DNA of 64,000 bases, taken from positions 30,845,407 to 30,909,406 of the forward strand of contig OX243817.1 in NCBI GenBank assembly GCA_945859605.1, given 5' to 3'. Shown here one piece after another: positions 12,780 to 24,153 of this stretch. A program made the translations under genes and the position numbers. Below the pieces are notes generated by a model. That model saw only the letters and a list, made by a program, of their open reading frames with translations. It was not told where the DNA came from and searched no databases. The stretch is from Lumbricus rubellus. Lineage: Eukaryota; Annelida; Clitellata; Crassiclitellata; Lumbricidae. Each line of letters begins with the position of its first letter. The stretch's first letter is position 1.

Positions 12780-13768
12780 CAAGCCCGGATCTACAGTTTT
12801 GGGGGCCCTGTGCTGATCGACTGACGGGGCCCCTTGCAATTTTAAGAAGCAAGACAGACATACAATAACCCGAAACATAATATGTTATACTTTACAGCAC
12901 ATAAGAAGTAGACAGGACAATTGTCACGAGAGCTCACGCACTGACATCATGGGCGGAGTTTGGTTTCCGTTCTTGGGAGGAGGGCTAAAAACTTGGGCTT
13001 AGGTTGGGGCGGAAACTTAGTCGAGAGCGAGCGGCGCCGAAAATGTTCCTGTCCTCGGCAAAAAAAATTGATAACCTTTCTTTAGTCATCAGGTCGAAAT
13101 CTCATAAAACTATGCTATTTTCTCCGTCCAAAAAGTTGAAGACCTTTTTTTAGTCATGAGGTCGTAGGCTAATCTCATAAAAACCATACTATTTTCTCCG
13201 CCAAAAATTGACCTTTTTAGTCATGAGAGTGAAGTTTCGGCTCGTGAAAAGAAAACATTTTCCAGCACATATTTTCGAGTCTGGGCCTTCTGGGGGGAGC
13301 TAAGCCCGAGAAAAGATACCATTTTAGTGGTAAAAAATATGACTCTGGACCCTCTTGGGGCTTAGCCCCTCCGTCTTAGCCCCTGATAAACTCCGCCTAC
13401 CGCCCATGGTTCGGCTTCCCGCTTCCTTATATTGGTGAATGGTGATTATCCACGTAACCCTGGGACTTCTTCTCTATATAATTAAATCGAGAGTCCCTCG
13501 CATTTCCTCCACAAAAGTTATCAGTGACTCGTACAGTTTGAGAGGATACATCAAAGTGACGTCATCATATAGGCTACTGACATTATTTGGTTATATATTT
13601 AGTCATAGCTATTATTGCTAATTTGCTATTCATAATGCATTGCAATTTGTACAGTTTCTTTCCTGAATCCTCACTTTATTTTGTTTTTACTTTTACAATT
13701 TGGGGGCCCCACCGAAACTGGGGGCCCTGTGCTGCAGCAGAATCAGCACCGTGGTTAATCCGGGCCTG
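12780..13768. mobile_element. hAT-like element (CCCGGATCTAC ends) with a nested MITE
   Basis: The left end is CAAGCCCGGATCTACAG and the right end TTAATCCGGGCCTG. The target-site duplication matches at 7 of 8 bases (GTTCTATC at 12772-12779, GTTTTATC at 13769-13776). The GGGCGGAGTTT-family element at about 12948-13409 is inserted inside it, so the host element without the insert is about 530 bp. Confidence 0.72.
12948..13409. mobile_element. hAT-like MITE, GGGCGGAGTTT family, long reversed copy
   Basis: The left end CATGGGCGGAGTTTGG and the right part AAACTCCGCC..CGCCCATG match the family ends. It is reversed relative to the copies at 646 and 55065. Three copies of the shared core are readable on the minus strand (13070-13095, 13141-13168, 13210-13227). 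No clean target-site duplication was found. Confidence 0.7.
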
Positions 13769-13840
13769 GTTTTATCCTCCATGGTAAATTGCTTTCAGTC
13801 GGAGGACAATGGTATGTTTTTACTAGTTACAAGTTACAAC

Positions 13841-14311
13841 CAGGGCTGTACTCAAGGGTATACGCGGGTATACGGCGTATACTCACCTCCAGGGGGAAAG
13901 GCATCGTATACTTACTCACCTCCCGAAAACCAGGGTAAAAACCAGGGTAAAAACCAGGGTAAAAACCAGGGTAAAAACCAGGGTAAAAACCAGGGTAAAA
14001 ACCAGGGTAAAAACCAGGGTAAAAACCAGGGTGCACGGATATACGCTAAATTTGGGTCAATGTTTTGAGAAATTTTTGACCGGACGACTAAAACAAAGGT
14101 CATCAGTTTTTTCGGTCGACGGAAAACTGGCAACGTTTGGGAAAATTTTCGGCCGGATGACTAAAAACAACTTAACAGTTTTTTCGGGCGAGAAATTGGC
14201 GACTTTTCGGACGAAAATTTGGCGACTTTTACGAAAACAATTCGAACGGAAAAATTTTACCGGCGGTAGCGTGTATGCCTACTCACCTCAAAAGTCCTGA
14301 ATACAGCATTG
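13841..14311. mobile_element. hAT-like MITE (CAGGGCTGTACTCA ends) with a 12-bp minisatellite
   Basis: The left end is CAGGGCTGTACTCA and the right end TGAATACAGCATTG. The 8-bp target-site duplication GTTACAAC is at 13833-13840 and 14312-14319. It contains the GGGTAAAAACCA minisatellite and two copies of the shared core (about 14082 and 14155). Confidence 0.88.
13926..14033. repeat. 12-bp minisatellite, unit GGGTAAAAACCA
   Basis: About nine head-to-tail units, nearly identical to one another, inside the MITE at 13841-14311. Proline-rich or lysine-rich frames through it are artefacts. Confidence 0.96.
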
Positions 14312-14510
14312 GTTACAACTGCCAGGAAGTGCTTCTACAACTGCGCAAATCCATTTAGAACTGCACCTTTTGTATAGAACTGCACGCTAAAAAAAAGCCC
14401 TGCCATGGATCAAGGTAGACACGGCAATCTTGCGATCACCAACATTGAAAGTGCAGCTAATAATTATTAGGCCTACATGGAGACTGCAAGACTGCAAATG
14501 CAGATATAGG

Positions 14511-15377
14511 TAGGGTTGCCAGGCGTCCGGTAATGAACCGGACGCCTGGCAGTATTTGCACAATCTGTCCGGTTAGAAATTTCAGGCATTACCGGACATG
14601 GTGGTGTCCGGTAAATAATTATTGCTAGCAACAAGTGTTGGAGTGTATCGTTTCCTTGGTCCATAAATAGACATCTGTTTGCGATGGACAATACACAGAC
14701 AGATAAATGACTACGCCACTGCTTAATGTGGCTGGATTCAAGTATAATTATATCTGAAGACAGGCCAGGCTAAACCAACCGTTCAGCTGTACACTTGATT
14801 ACAAGATATCCGATAATTTTATAGGTCTATCAACATGATGAATATGTCACTGCTCCAGATTTCTTCATAAGCTTACATGATGTAGGCTACGTATAGTCGT
14901 ATACCTCAGATTAGTCATACGTACCCTGCATTATTATGACCCTCAAAACATTTATTTAGTAGGCTACTTACTTAGTCATCCCCACGCAGGTCTGCATATC
15001 GGGAAACGCATCAATTCCCTTCACTCATCTCTGCCAAATTGCCAACTGCTCCGCCTCCTCCCACCTTCCCAAGACTTGTCCCAACATCACAAGTCTCAGA
15101 ATTAGGATGGCATCTCTCATCAGACTATTAGTCTTCCACGCACAATACAATCAGCTTTCATGCATGACGACAGGGCTGCAGCATATTATATCAAATTTGT
15201 TGCATTCTGGATAGGCCAACGGACCTCCCATAAGCAAAATCACAACTTAGGCTCTATCTACATGTCCGTTGCCAAATTAAGCTTCCACGGCATAAATTAT
15301 ATATATATGTATGTATATATATATATATAATTATATATATAGTCCGGTAATTTACTCAAGGCTGCCTGGCAACCCTA
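14511..15377. mobile_element. hAT-like element, TAGGGTTGCCAGGC ends
   Basis: The left end is TAGGGTTGCCAGGCGTCCGG and the right end GCCTGGCAACCCTA. The 8-bp target-site duplication GATATAGG is at 14503-14510 and 15378-15385. It is 867 bp with no transposase frame. Near the left end a second inverted GGACGCCTGGCA lies about 20 bases from the terminus, and a TA-rich tract lies near 15297-15345. Confidence 0.88.
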
Positions 15378-15633
15378 GATATAGGTCTACAGACTCTACA
15401 AGACTCTACATTATACATCGGTCTGTTATGGAGACTTTTGCAGGCTCAAGCAAGGTCGGTTAAATTCCTTGCCCTTAGACAGAGTTTTCACGGCTCCCCA
15501 AACTATCTTAAGGCTAGGCCAAAATGAGGAAAATGGACAAGTCAGACTCCAGCACAACGCCGAGATCACGCACTGAAGTCGAAGGCGTGCAGAGCGCACC
15601 GGTGTCACCACAGAAACTATGTCTTCTGAGGGT

Positions 15634-16555
15634 GACAGGACAATTACCCCCTGGACAATTACCCCCCGGACAATTACCCCCCGACAATTACCCCCTGGAC
15701 AATTACCCCCCAGGACAATTACCCCCCGGACTACCCCCCGTGCCAATTACCCCCCGGACAACTACCCCCCGTATCAATTACCCCCCGGACAATTACCCCC
15801 CATGCCACAGTGTGAGCTTGTTCTTCAACGTTTTAAATGTTATCGATATAGTTCTGCCTATTTTCGTACTCAAACGAAACGACACCAGTTTGCTAAATTC
15901 TTGTGTTTCTTCTGTTTCACATAAAGAAAACCTTCGAAACTAAGTTTATCTTTCCCTCTCAGATTTAGAAAATTTCATCATAACTAGATATCTAAATTAA
16001 GTAGACTGTGTGTAAGCTAACTCCGTATTGCATTGAATGGTCAGCTAAATATTATGCAAGAGCGTAGCATACAGGTAACGTATGCCTGAGAGCGAGAGAA
16101 ACAGACACATACAGTAGAGAAAGACACAGAGAGGCACAAGAGAGGCATGGAGTGATAGAAGGAGGAATGTACGCAGATCGCTAAGAAATAATGGTAGTAG
16201 CAAGTATCTAGTGTGTATAAGTGTGTACAGTAAGTATTGCAGAGTGAGAGAGTGAAGAAAGATGGCTATACCACAGTAAAGTTAATTTAGGATAGGCTTA
16301 GGCAGCGCTGAACGTCTGACAAATACAAATAGACTGGTAAAGAGATTAACGCGTGAGAGAACAAACTCACACTGTGGCACGGGGGGGGGTAATTGTCCGG
16401 GGGGTAATTGGTACGGGGGGTAGTTGTCCGGGGGGGTAATTGGCACGGGGGTAGTTGTCCCGGGGGTAATTGTCCTGGGGGTAATTGTCCAGGGGGTAAT
16501 TGTCGGGGGTAATTGTCCGGGGGGTAATTGTCTAGGGAGTAATTGCCCTAGAACC
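15634..16555. mobile_element. Element with inverted minisatellite arms (GGACAATTACCCCC units)
   Basis: The left arm (about 15634-15800) is a tandem array of about 15-bp units GGACAATTACCCCC(C). The right arm (about 16379-16555) is the same array inverted. Inside the arrays the inverted match continues (TGCCACAGTGTGAG at 15803-15816 and CTCACACTGTGGCA near 16366-16379). The 11-bp direct repeat CTTCTGAGGGT flanks the whole unit (15623-15633 and 16556-16566) and is a probable target-site duplication. About 560 bp of noncoding sequence separates the arms. The 9-11 bp duplication would suit a Mutator-like element, but the class is unproven. Confidence 0.78.
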
Positions 16556-17269
16556 CTTCTGAGGGTTGAGCTGCAGTCTTTTCTATCTCATCCACTCTTC
16601 GATCCGTTCTATACCAAGCTTCATTCGCGGCCGCTGGTGTACAACCGTTGATGGAGATCCTGACGTGTAGAGCTGCGTATCATCGGCCTAGAAGTGTGAT
16701 GACAGGCCGAGACTCGTGGCAAGCTCTCCCACTTCGACAAAGCAAGACTGGTCGTGCACTGGGATGAACGCAGCCTCATATGGCCTACAACTGAGTGTTG
16801 ATTGCAGTCGCGTAGACAAAGGGATTTATAGGGGGTTTGAAAAAACATTGACTTATGGAAAAGTTTTTAAAAGGTTATTAATCCAATTTAAAAAAAATAA
16901 AAAAACAATTGCTTGTATTAGCAATTGTTTTTTAACTTTATTTTCTTTGTTACTTTATTCCCTTTTTCATATACTGTATTAGGGCCTACATGTAGGCTAC
17001 TATCATATTGTGTTGGAGACTTGGAGTCAGGGAGGCATCCGGCCAGGCCATAAAACCGACCAAGGCCATAACACGCCATCATAAACTCCTGGGTCAAATA
17101 CTTTGACATATCCATGGGCGCCCGCATAAATTTTTGCAGGGGGGGGGGCAAAAATGTTCGATCATCACAGTTACCGTAAATGTTTTAGTAGCAAGAGCTT
17201 GAAATATGCAAAGCAAGAAATTAAGAACACGAGTATTTTTCAATGAGGTTTCTTAAATCAAATTGTTCA

Positions 17270-17335
17270 GTGTCTCGGTTTTGGGACGAGAAAATGATCA
17301 CCCTATTTTAACCTCATGTGCTTACTCTGCCAAAA
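17270..17335 (+). repeat. 66-bp block, one arm of an inverted pair
   Basis: It begins GTGTCTCGGTTTTGGGACG and ends ACTCTGCCAAAA. A nearly identical reverse complement lies at 18231-18296. Each block is preceded by a similar CCAT..CGCCCGCA head in the same orientation (17112 and 18140), suggesting two truncated copies of one element. Confidence 0.7.
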
Positions 17336-17626
17336 AGAATGAATAATATTATGAATTTAAACTATAAACCCATGATTTATTATCTCTGGCATTTATGTTA
17401 GGCCTACTTGACTGTAGTGTAGCGCCACTCGAGACAGCATAATGCACTAGGCCTATGCCTACTATCGATTACGGCCATAGGCCTAACAGTGGCGTAACAA
17501 CCACATAGGCCTAACGAGGGTGGACAAAGTTCACGCCCCCCCGAGGTCCTCGGGTCCACAAGCTTATTAAGTAAAAAAAGTTCCACGTACAGTTTCCCTT
17601 TTATTTTCAAGTACAGTTTTACTTTT

Positions 17627-17691
17627 ATTTTCAAGTACAGTTTTACTTTTATTTTCACCGTGAAAATAAAAGTAAAACTGTACTTGAAAAT
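17627..17691. repeat. Near-perfect palindrome, 32-bp arms and 1-nt loop
   Basis: The left arm 17627-17658 and right arm 17660-17691 are exact reverse complements around one unpaired C. Upstream, 17578-17658 is a tandem array of a related unit (AGTACAGTTTTACTTTTATT), so the palindrome joins an array to its own inverted copy. Confidence 0.9.
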
Positions 17692-17810
17692 TTAAAGTAA
17701 GCTTACAGTTTCCCTTTTATAACCATAATGTACGCCTCGCCTATTATATAGAACGGATATTATGATAAAATAATATGATCCGCAGGAGCTCAGATGAACG
17801 CATGTGTGCT

Positions 17811-18087
17811 CAGGGCCGGATTAAGGCATGTTCAACATGTTCGGCCGAACAGAGGCCCCCACACTTTAGGGGAAACATTTTTAGGGAAAAACTCTATATA
17901 TTGTGAGGAAATTTCGACCAAGCGAAAAAAAAAATGCCGTCAGCTTTTTTGCAGGAAAAACTCGAAAAATCTGTACATTCTAAAGAAATTTTGACCGAAC
18001 GGCTAAAAAAGGGTCATCATATTTTTCGGCCGAAGATCGCCAAAACATTTTCCGAACATGGCCCCCACATTTCTTAATCCGGCCCTG
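17811..18087. mobile_element. hAT-like MITE, CAGGGCCGGATTAAG family
   Basis: It begins CAGGGCCGGATTAAG and ends CTTAATCCGGCCCTG. The 8-bp target-site duplication TGTGTGCT is at 17803-17810 and 18088-18095. It is 277 bp and contains the shared core as GGCTAAAAAAGGGTCATCA near 17996-18020. Confidence 0.92.
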
Positions 18088-18230
18088 TGTGTGCTGTCTG
18101 TCAGCGCTCTGTGGGTCATCGGATAAGATGGACATGTCCATAAACGCCCGCACATAGGGACAAGGGGGGCACTTGCCCCCCTGGAAAACAAACTTATTTT
18201 TCTAACTACTACTTTTGGGATTTTAACAGA

Positions 18231-18296
18231 TTTTGGCAGAGTAGACACATGAGGTTAAAATAGGGTGATAATTTTCTCGTCCCAAAACCGAGACAC
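18231..18296 (-). repeat. 66-bp block, second arm of the inverted pair
   Basis: Reverse complement of 17270-17335 with only a few differences. A TA-rich microsatellite follows at about 18318-18356. Confidence 0.7.
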
Positions 18297-19129
18297 TTTT
18301 TGAAAACCAGCAACGTTTATATATATATACATATATATATATACATATATATATGCTAGCTGTACCCGGCCACGCGTTGCTGTGGCTGAAAAAGAACGTC
18401 CAACCACCCCTCCCCTCCCCTTGTGACGTCACGACACGCGACCTCATGCGAAGTATCATCTGGTTAATGACAACGTGGATGGTAAACATGAAATGAATAG
18501 GTCAAATAGCGAATGAATTAAAATGATTGATATTCTTGTAAAAGATTGCGCTTTTAAAAAAACATTATTAAAACCCGCGCTTATTAGAAGGGAACGTTTA
18601 GGTGAAATTTGGAAAAGAATCGGTGAAGAACTTTCGAAGATACTTGATTCCGAACGGAACTGAGTTACATTTTTATTTTTATATATATAAACGTTATATA
18701 ATATAACTAGACAACTTCTTGTAGCCTATAATTCAGCTGCCCAGTTACGTCGAAGCAGCGGAAAGACCTGGAAACAAGAGTATATGGGGTAAGTGTGGAC
18801 TGCGGAGCGCGTAAGTGAGCCACATCATCAAGACACGCAATTTTTTCAACAAACATTCCTTTTCATATCCCCCATTTTCTATTATTCGTAAGATTCTCTC
18901 AAAAGGCGTCAGCTGAAACCACGTGATCCCATCGGCCTGCTTAGCTTTAGAAGGCTTAGAGAGTGGTTTTACAGTCATGATAGACAAGGTTTGGAATTTC
19001 AGAAGGACTCTATAAAATCACTGTTAGAAGCAAATCATGTAACAATTTGCTAACAGGCGTTTCTAGACTAATTCAACCCTGCTGAAAACGAAAATCGCGG
19101 TTAGCAAGCTGGATTTTTAACGGTTGCAT

Positions 19130-19490
19130 GGAAAACAAGATGGAGGACAAAATGGCGACCATTTGCTTAAAATGGCTATAAGTAAGTTACTGTATGTGAT
19201 AGAGACACTATTGTGGCATCTTATAAGGTTCACGGAATGCAATGGAACCAAAATCATAATTATATGCAATGCTGCAAGAAAACCAAAATGACGGACAAAA
19301 TGGCGGTCAAAATCTTAGAATGGCTATTGGTGAAGTCATGTATGCAATGGAAATACGCTTTCGAAATTTAAATTAACATTTTCGAGGTCAGGGAATGCGA
19401 TGGAATTAGCATCACATAGGCTATGTAGCACTGCTAGAAACCAAAATGGCGGACAAAATGGCGGCGGCAGTCAAAGCTTCAGATGGCCAT
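19130..19490 (+). repeat. Diverged tandem repeat, about 150-bp unit
   Basis: Three successive blocks each contain GACAAAATGGCG, a following AATGGCTAT or ATGGCCAT, and a GGAATGC(A/G)ATGGAA word. They are degenerate copies of one unit and form the inner edge of the left arm at 18980. Confidence 0.6.
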
Positions 19491-20608
19491 AATATGTGAT
19501 ACCATGAATATGTGAAGTCGGGTACACTGAGGTCACGAGTTTAAGGAGCTGCTGCTTGGTACCAAGCCTGGTCAGTTGAGCCATAGAGGAGTAGCCTAGA
19601 GTCAAACCCACTTGGCCGACAATCATGAGTGGAGATCATGTGACAGCGAGTGAATCAATCTCAAAACAGAAACCTGATCAGTGCTAGTATCATGTAACAC
19701 AGGACTGAACGCAGTCAGCATAAGGGTGCAGAAGGCCAAGTGCTTAGAAAATAATTATAGAAGGAATGTCCCTTGTATAAAGTACAGTTACGAGATGCGG
19801 CCAAGAACTTAACCCTGTGCAACTCCAAGGCTACCTCCATCGCAGGTCATTCTGGAATCAAAAAGGATAGTCATCTGGGCCCGTAGTCTTGGACATTCTT
19901 ATACGGAGCGTACATTACGTTTTCGGCGTAAATCTATCCTGCTCTCGAATAACGATATAAAATGGTAGTCACGGGGCAGGCGCAGACCTGTACTCTCTGA
20001 ATAGCGGTACTCCCATTCTCGACCTGCTATAAGTCTCTACTCCCTAAGATGGCGTCTGTTTATGACTCGAAACTCGCTGCATTCGGCGACACCTTACACG
20101 TCAAAACGTGTTTAAAACATCTGCAATGAACTCGCATCCTTCGTCAACGGCGAACATTATATTGGCTTTTATTTTGGTCGTCACAAAATATTAAAATTTG
20201 GCTAAATATCCTAGGAAATTCCATTCGAAGCGCCACTGCGTGGTATGAATAGCCTACCAATTTGTGGGTCGCTTGCCTAGCGTGTCTAACGTAGCGGCCG
20301 TTCTATCTGTTGTAATTAGTTTGTTCTAGCGACAGCTTGCATATTAAACTCCACAATAAATCAAACGCATGCCACGTGAAACTGGACAGTTCGAGAAACT
20401 AACAAGAAATAGCTCCTTTAAGAATTTTAATTCGGCGACCACTAGCTGAAACCGGTTACGGTTTCATCATATTCTATCCACACATCACCGTTCTATTCAA
20501 AATCTTTTTCACTTTCTCGCTATGTAATTTTATTACTATACATCTAACTTTCACTCACATAATTATTTTTTCTCTTGTCAAGTCTCATACTTTTGTATTT
20601 AGGCTACG

Positions 20609-21097
20609 TTAAATGGTTCCACGACAACTGGTTCACAGACAACTGGTTCAACGACAACTGGTTCACGGACAACTCGTCCACCGACAACTCGTCCACTTAA
20701 ATAGAAGCCGGATTATTGAGAAAACACTTGAGAAATGGAAGCTGGATGAAGGTTTTTACAGGTGAAATAGAAGCTGGATTGATGAAAAACCGCTTAAGAA
20801 ATGGAAGATGGATCAAGTTTTTTTCTATCTGAAATAGAAGCTGGATGCATGTTGAGACACATGATGAAAATCATCAATTCAGCTTCCATTTAAGAAAGAA
20901 AACCATTAGACTTTCTTCTCATAAATCCAGCTCCTATTTCGTATATAAAGAACCTTCATCCAGCTTCTATTTCCCAATCGTTTTCTCAATAATCCGGCTT
21001 CTATTTCGGTGAACCAGTTGTCGGTGAACCAGTTGTCCGTGGACGAGTTGTCGTTGAACGAGTTGTCGGTGGACGAGTTGTCGTGACACCATATTAA
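20609..21097. mobile_element. Foldback element with 15-bp tandem TIRs, TTAA-flanked
   Basis: Each arm is an array of five or so 15-bp units (CGACAACTGGTTCAC or CGACAACTCGTCCAC), inverted relative to each other (about 20620-20700 and 21010-21090). The arms flank inverted blocks built from the word AATAGAAGCTGGATGA. TTAA borders both sides (20609-20612 and 21094-21097), suggesting a piggyBac or Kolobok type. The interior is related to 57630-58020 and to 48500-48760. Confidence 0.72.
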
Positions 21098-21390
21098 ATA
21101 TGAATCGTTTTTGCTTTGCGGCCTTCTATCTACTTGCTTACTTATCGTCGGAGACGATGCATATAAATATATATTAGGCTATGCGCATGTGCGATAACCT
21201 ATAAAGCTATAACCACGGCTTAAGTGAGATGATTTGATAATCCAAGGTCTGCGCCTGCTATATGACTTCCATACTAGAGTAAAATCTGTTAAGAGAATAA
21301 CAAATCGAAATATAGCCTCTACGCTAGCGCAACATGCGCCTAGGCACATAACTACCGCTCCTGAGCACGATCTCAAAGATCAGATTTGAA

Positions 21391-21585
21391 CTATTTATAT
21401 AAGAAATCACAAGATAGTTGAAGACGCAGCAGGATCTCATGGTCAACCATATCAAAGGCAGAAGAATCATCAATGAGTGCCAGGTGTGCTAAATGTGACT
21501 TATCAATGGTCGAGTAGATATTTGAGACTTGAGAGGAGAGGCAAAAATATAGTTTCTGTGGAATGATGGTGTGTCGAATTCTCAC
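21391..21585 (-). pseudogene. Non-LTR retrotransposon RT fragment (L2/CR1-like)
   Basis: The minus frame contains LIDDSSAFDMVDHEILLRL, which matches the RT signature around the first catalytic Asp (usually L-D-S-AFD-V-H--LL) of L2/CR1-type retrotransposons. Only about 60 residues remain; the rest is not recognisable. Confidence 0.65.
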
Positions 21586-21744
21586 AGCATAGGCCTACAA
21601 CCGTCGTTCTTGCATTACACTGACTTGTTCACTTTAGCAATTTGGCAGGCATACAATGTCATGTAGGCTATATGCTGTGAGAATATAGGCAATTCGAAGG
21701 ACTTCATTTTTCACCGTCTTCTCAATGCCTTTCTTTTTGACCAG

Positions 21745-21815
21745 GCCTGGGTTTAGAGCGTCTCTGAGTAAAGATCTTGAAGGGCGCTATATAAATTGAT
21801 GTGATTGATTGATTT
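21745..21815 (+). repeat. SINE/LINE-type 3' tail
   Basis: TCTTGAAGGGCGCTATATAA followed by a GATT-rich end is the common tail shared by the SINEs here and the L2-like remnants. Similar short tails occur near 10665, 29130, 35480, 37850, 47300 and 52200. Confidence 0.5.
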
Positions 21816-22019
21816 TTTTCTATTCCATTTGATCTCAATCGGGAGCAGCAACAATGTTTGCCTTATAAGGAATCATAAAACATCGTAGAATTGTTAATTT
21901 AGATTAGTAAAATTTTGAATGTTAGAATAGTCAGGAAATAGAGAGCATTCAGTATCAACATTCATTTATTAAAATTTGTAGAAATTTCCAATATGGGTAT
22001 ATAGGCTAGGCTGGCTTAT

Positions 22020-22290
22020 AATGAGATCCCGTCTAGCTAGCCCGGAGGGCTAGCCAATGGGGATGAAGTGTTAGCGACTTCATTTTCAAGGCCTCGGCAT
22101 ATGAGGGCGGTGGCCAATCCTCTCCCTCGCCGTCTCATTATCCAATGACCGTGAGGTCAGTGCACTCATCATAGCTGAGTCGGCTATAGGGGGTGCTTGT
22201 GGAACAGAAATCTCGTTACAAATTTCTGCCCCGGCGAGGAATTGAACCTCGACCTCTCGGTCGACAGTCCAGCGCGCTAACCACTGTAAT
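22020..22290 (-). repeat. SINE-like unit with tRNA head, reverse orientation
   Basis: Read on the minus strand the head is GTGGTTAGCGCGCTGGACTG, then GAGGTTCAATTCCTC (a good B box), then a unique body ending near 22020. It differs from the other SINE family in the window. A short TAGCCC hairpin is present near 22035. Confidence 0.6.
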
Positions 22291-23021
22291 TTGGCTTACA
22301 GTTTAGGTGTGTCGCGCGCCAAAAAAGGTTGAGAACCTCTGATCTAGATGCTAAAATCGTGTCTCTATCGCATACAATAGTTTTCTTATAGCCATCCTAA
22401 GCAATTGGTCTACATTTGTCCGCCATCTTGTTTTCCCGCGCAACCGCTCAAAACCAGCTTGCTAACTGCGATTTTCGTTTTCAGCAGGGTCGAATTAGCC
22501 TAGAAACGTCTGTTAGCGAATTTTTGCATGGTTTTTCTTCTAACAGTATCATTTTCAGATTCCAAGCCTGGTCTAAGTTATAACGTTCGATGCCAGCGTC
22601 GGTGAAGGTTCTCGTTCGAATAGGCCTACAGATAAGCGAAAGCTATAGACAGCGTCTAAATCTCGACATTTTACATTTGAGCAGGTAAGAAGTAATTCAT
22701 TCAATATAATTTAATTTTCCATCGGCCCAGCGAATAATGCATGAGAAATTCACCTGCAATAGCCTAGTGCAATAAAAGCAGGTCTTAATCAGGTCTTAAT
22801 GGGATAATAAGGAAAAAATAGCAGATCTTCGTTTTTAGTTAGGCTTCAGATATATAGGCTACAACTGAAGCCGTTAGACATTTTCCCAGCCGGGATCTTG
22901 TTTACTGATTTGCTAAAATTTACCAAAGCCGGTGGACAAGATTAGAGCTGGTATCTAGAAAAAAACATTACTTTCATTGTGGCATCATGGTTTCGGTCGG
23001 TGTGTCTCGGATCATCGCATG

Positions 23022-23395
23022 CATAGGCGTAGGAGACGGGGGTCCAGAGGGGCAAATGCCCCCCCCCCCAATTTCGGGCAAGTCTGATTTTTCGGGCAAG
23101 CAGACCAAGAAAAATATAAACAAGTTTAAGGTTTTTTAATTTTTAAAAAAAAAATTCCGGGTCTTCTTGTCCGAAATATCAGACTTGCCCGAACAAAAAA
23201 CGTCTTCAGATCTTTCGGACAAAAAGTAACGGGAAATTTCAGAAGATTTCGGCCGGATGACTAAAAAAAGGTCGTCAGAATTTTCGGGCAAACGTAACGG
23301 GAATTTGTATTAAGATTTCGGCCGGATGCCCAAATATTTTTCGGACAAAAGTCTCATTTTTGTCCTCCCAACGCTGAAATGTCACCTACGCCTAT
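23022..23395. mobile_element. hAT-like MITE, CATAGGCGTAGG family, copy 2
   Basis: Ends are CATAGGCGTAGGAGAC and GTCACCTACGCCTATG. The 8-bp target-site duplication ATCGCATG is at 23014-23021 and 23396-23403. It carries the shared core GGATGACTAAAAAAAGGTCG near 23255. Confidence 0.92.
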
Positions 23396-24153
23396 GATCG
23401 CATGGGTAAAACCAGTGTGGTGATTTCGAAACCTGGAGTGAAAGTGAACAATGAGTATTATTGCGAGCATGTCTTTATAGGCCTACAAGAATTGCTTCCC
23501 AATATCCAGCGAGATGTAGGCCTAATCGTCAACGTTTGACTTTGCAGCACACGGCAAAAGACACACGATCGACTTTCTTCTTCGAGACTATTGTCTTCTT
23601 CAAAGCAAACATGTGACCACTAATTAGTCCGTAGTCCTAAATCCGGTATATAATCCCGTATATTAGTCTATACTATTTGGGGTGCTCTCCAAAAAGTCTA
23701 CCTTCACCATAAATTTGCAAGAATAGGTCAATTGTAAGTTACTGGCAAATGTTGAAAAGGGACAAAAATTCTCTCAGCAGTTTATAAACAGAAGCATTGA
23801 CAAGTGGCACCAACGTTTAGAAAAAAGGGTTGAGAACCGAGGAGGACACATTGAATTTAATTTATGATTTTGTATAAATTAGTAATTGGCAAAAATGTAA
23901 CCTACCAGGTACGTGTTTTTCTTATAAGAAAAACTAAGCCAAAACATTATTATTTTAAATTATGCTAGGCGGTCTCACTTTCTTTTACGTCACTCACCCT
24001 ACATGTATATTTAGTGATAAGCACAACGTGGAGCAAGCCTACATGTTTATAAGTAGGCCTATAGTCATATTCCTACAACAATTATAGGTAATTTTCTTGG
24101 AGTAAGTCCAAAACTCAAATCGTTGAGAGCAATTGCAGAACCATGGCACAAAT

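Larger units (their letters stand above)
18980..22577. mobile_element. Possible 3.6-kb element with long inverted arms
   Basis: About 240 bp at the left (18980-19220) matches the reverse complement of the right (22345-22577). Landmarks in both arms are CTGTTAGAAG, CCCTGCTGAAAACGAAAATC, GTTAGCAAGCTGG and GATAGAGACAC. The interior has no transposase and holds other repeats: a TTAA-bounded foldback, an RT fragment and a SINE-like unit. I could not define a target-site duplication. Arms of this kind could also be two oppositely oriented copies of one repeat. Confidence 0.5.

Noticed and set aside
13926..14033. GGGTAAAAACCA array as an interstitial telomere tract
   Set aside because: The unit is not TTAGGG or a close variant, and it lies within a MITE with a clear target duplication.
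15634..16555. Inverted arrays considered as a CRISPR-like repeat-spacer locus
   Set aside because: The units are contiguous without unique spacers and the surroundings are animal DNA.
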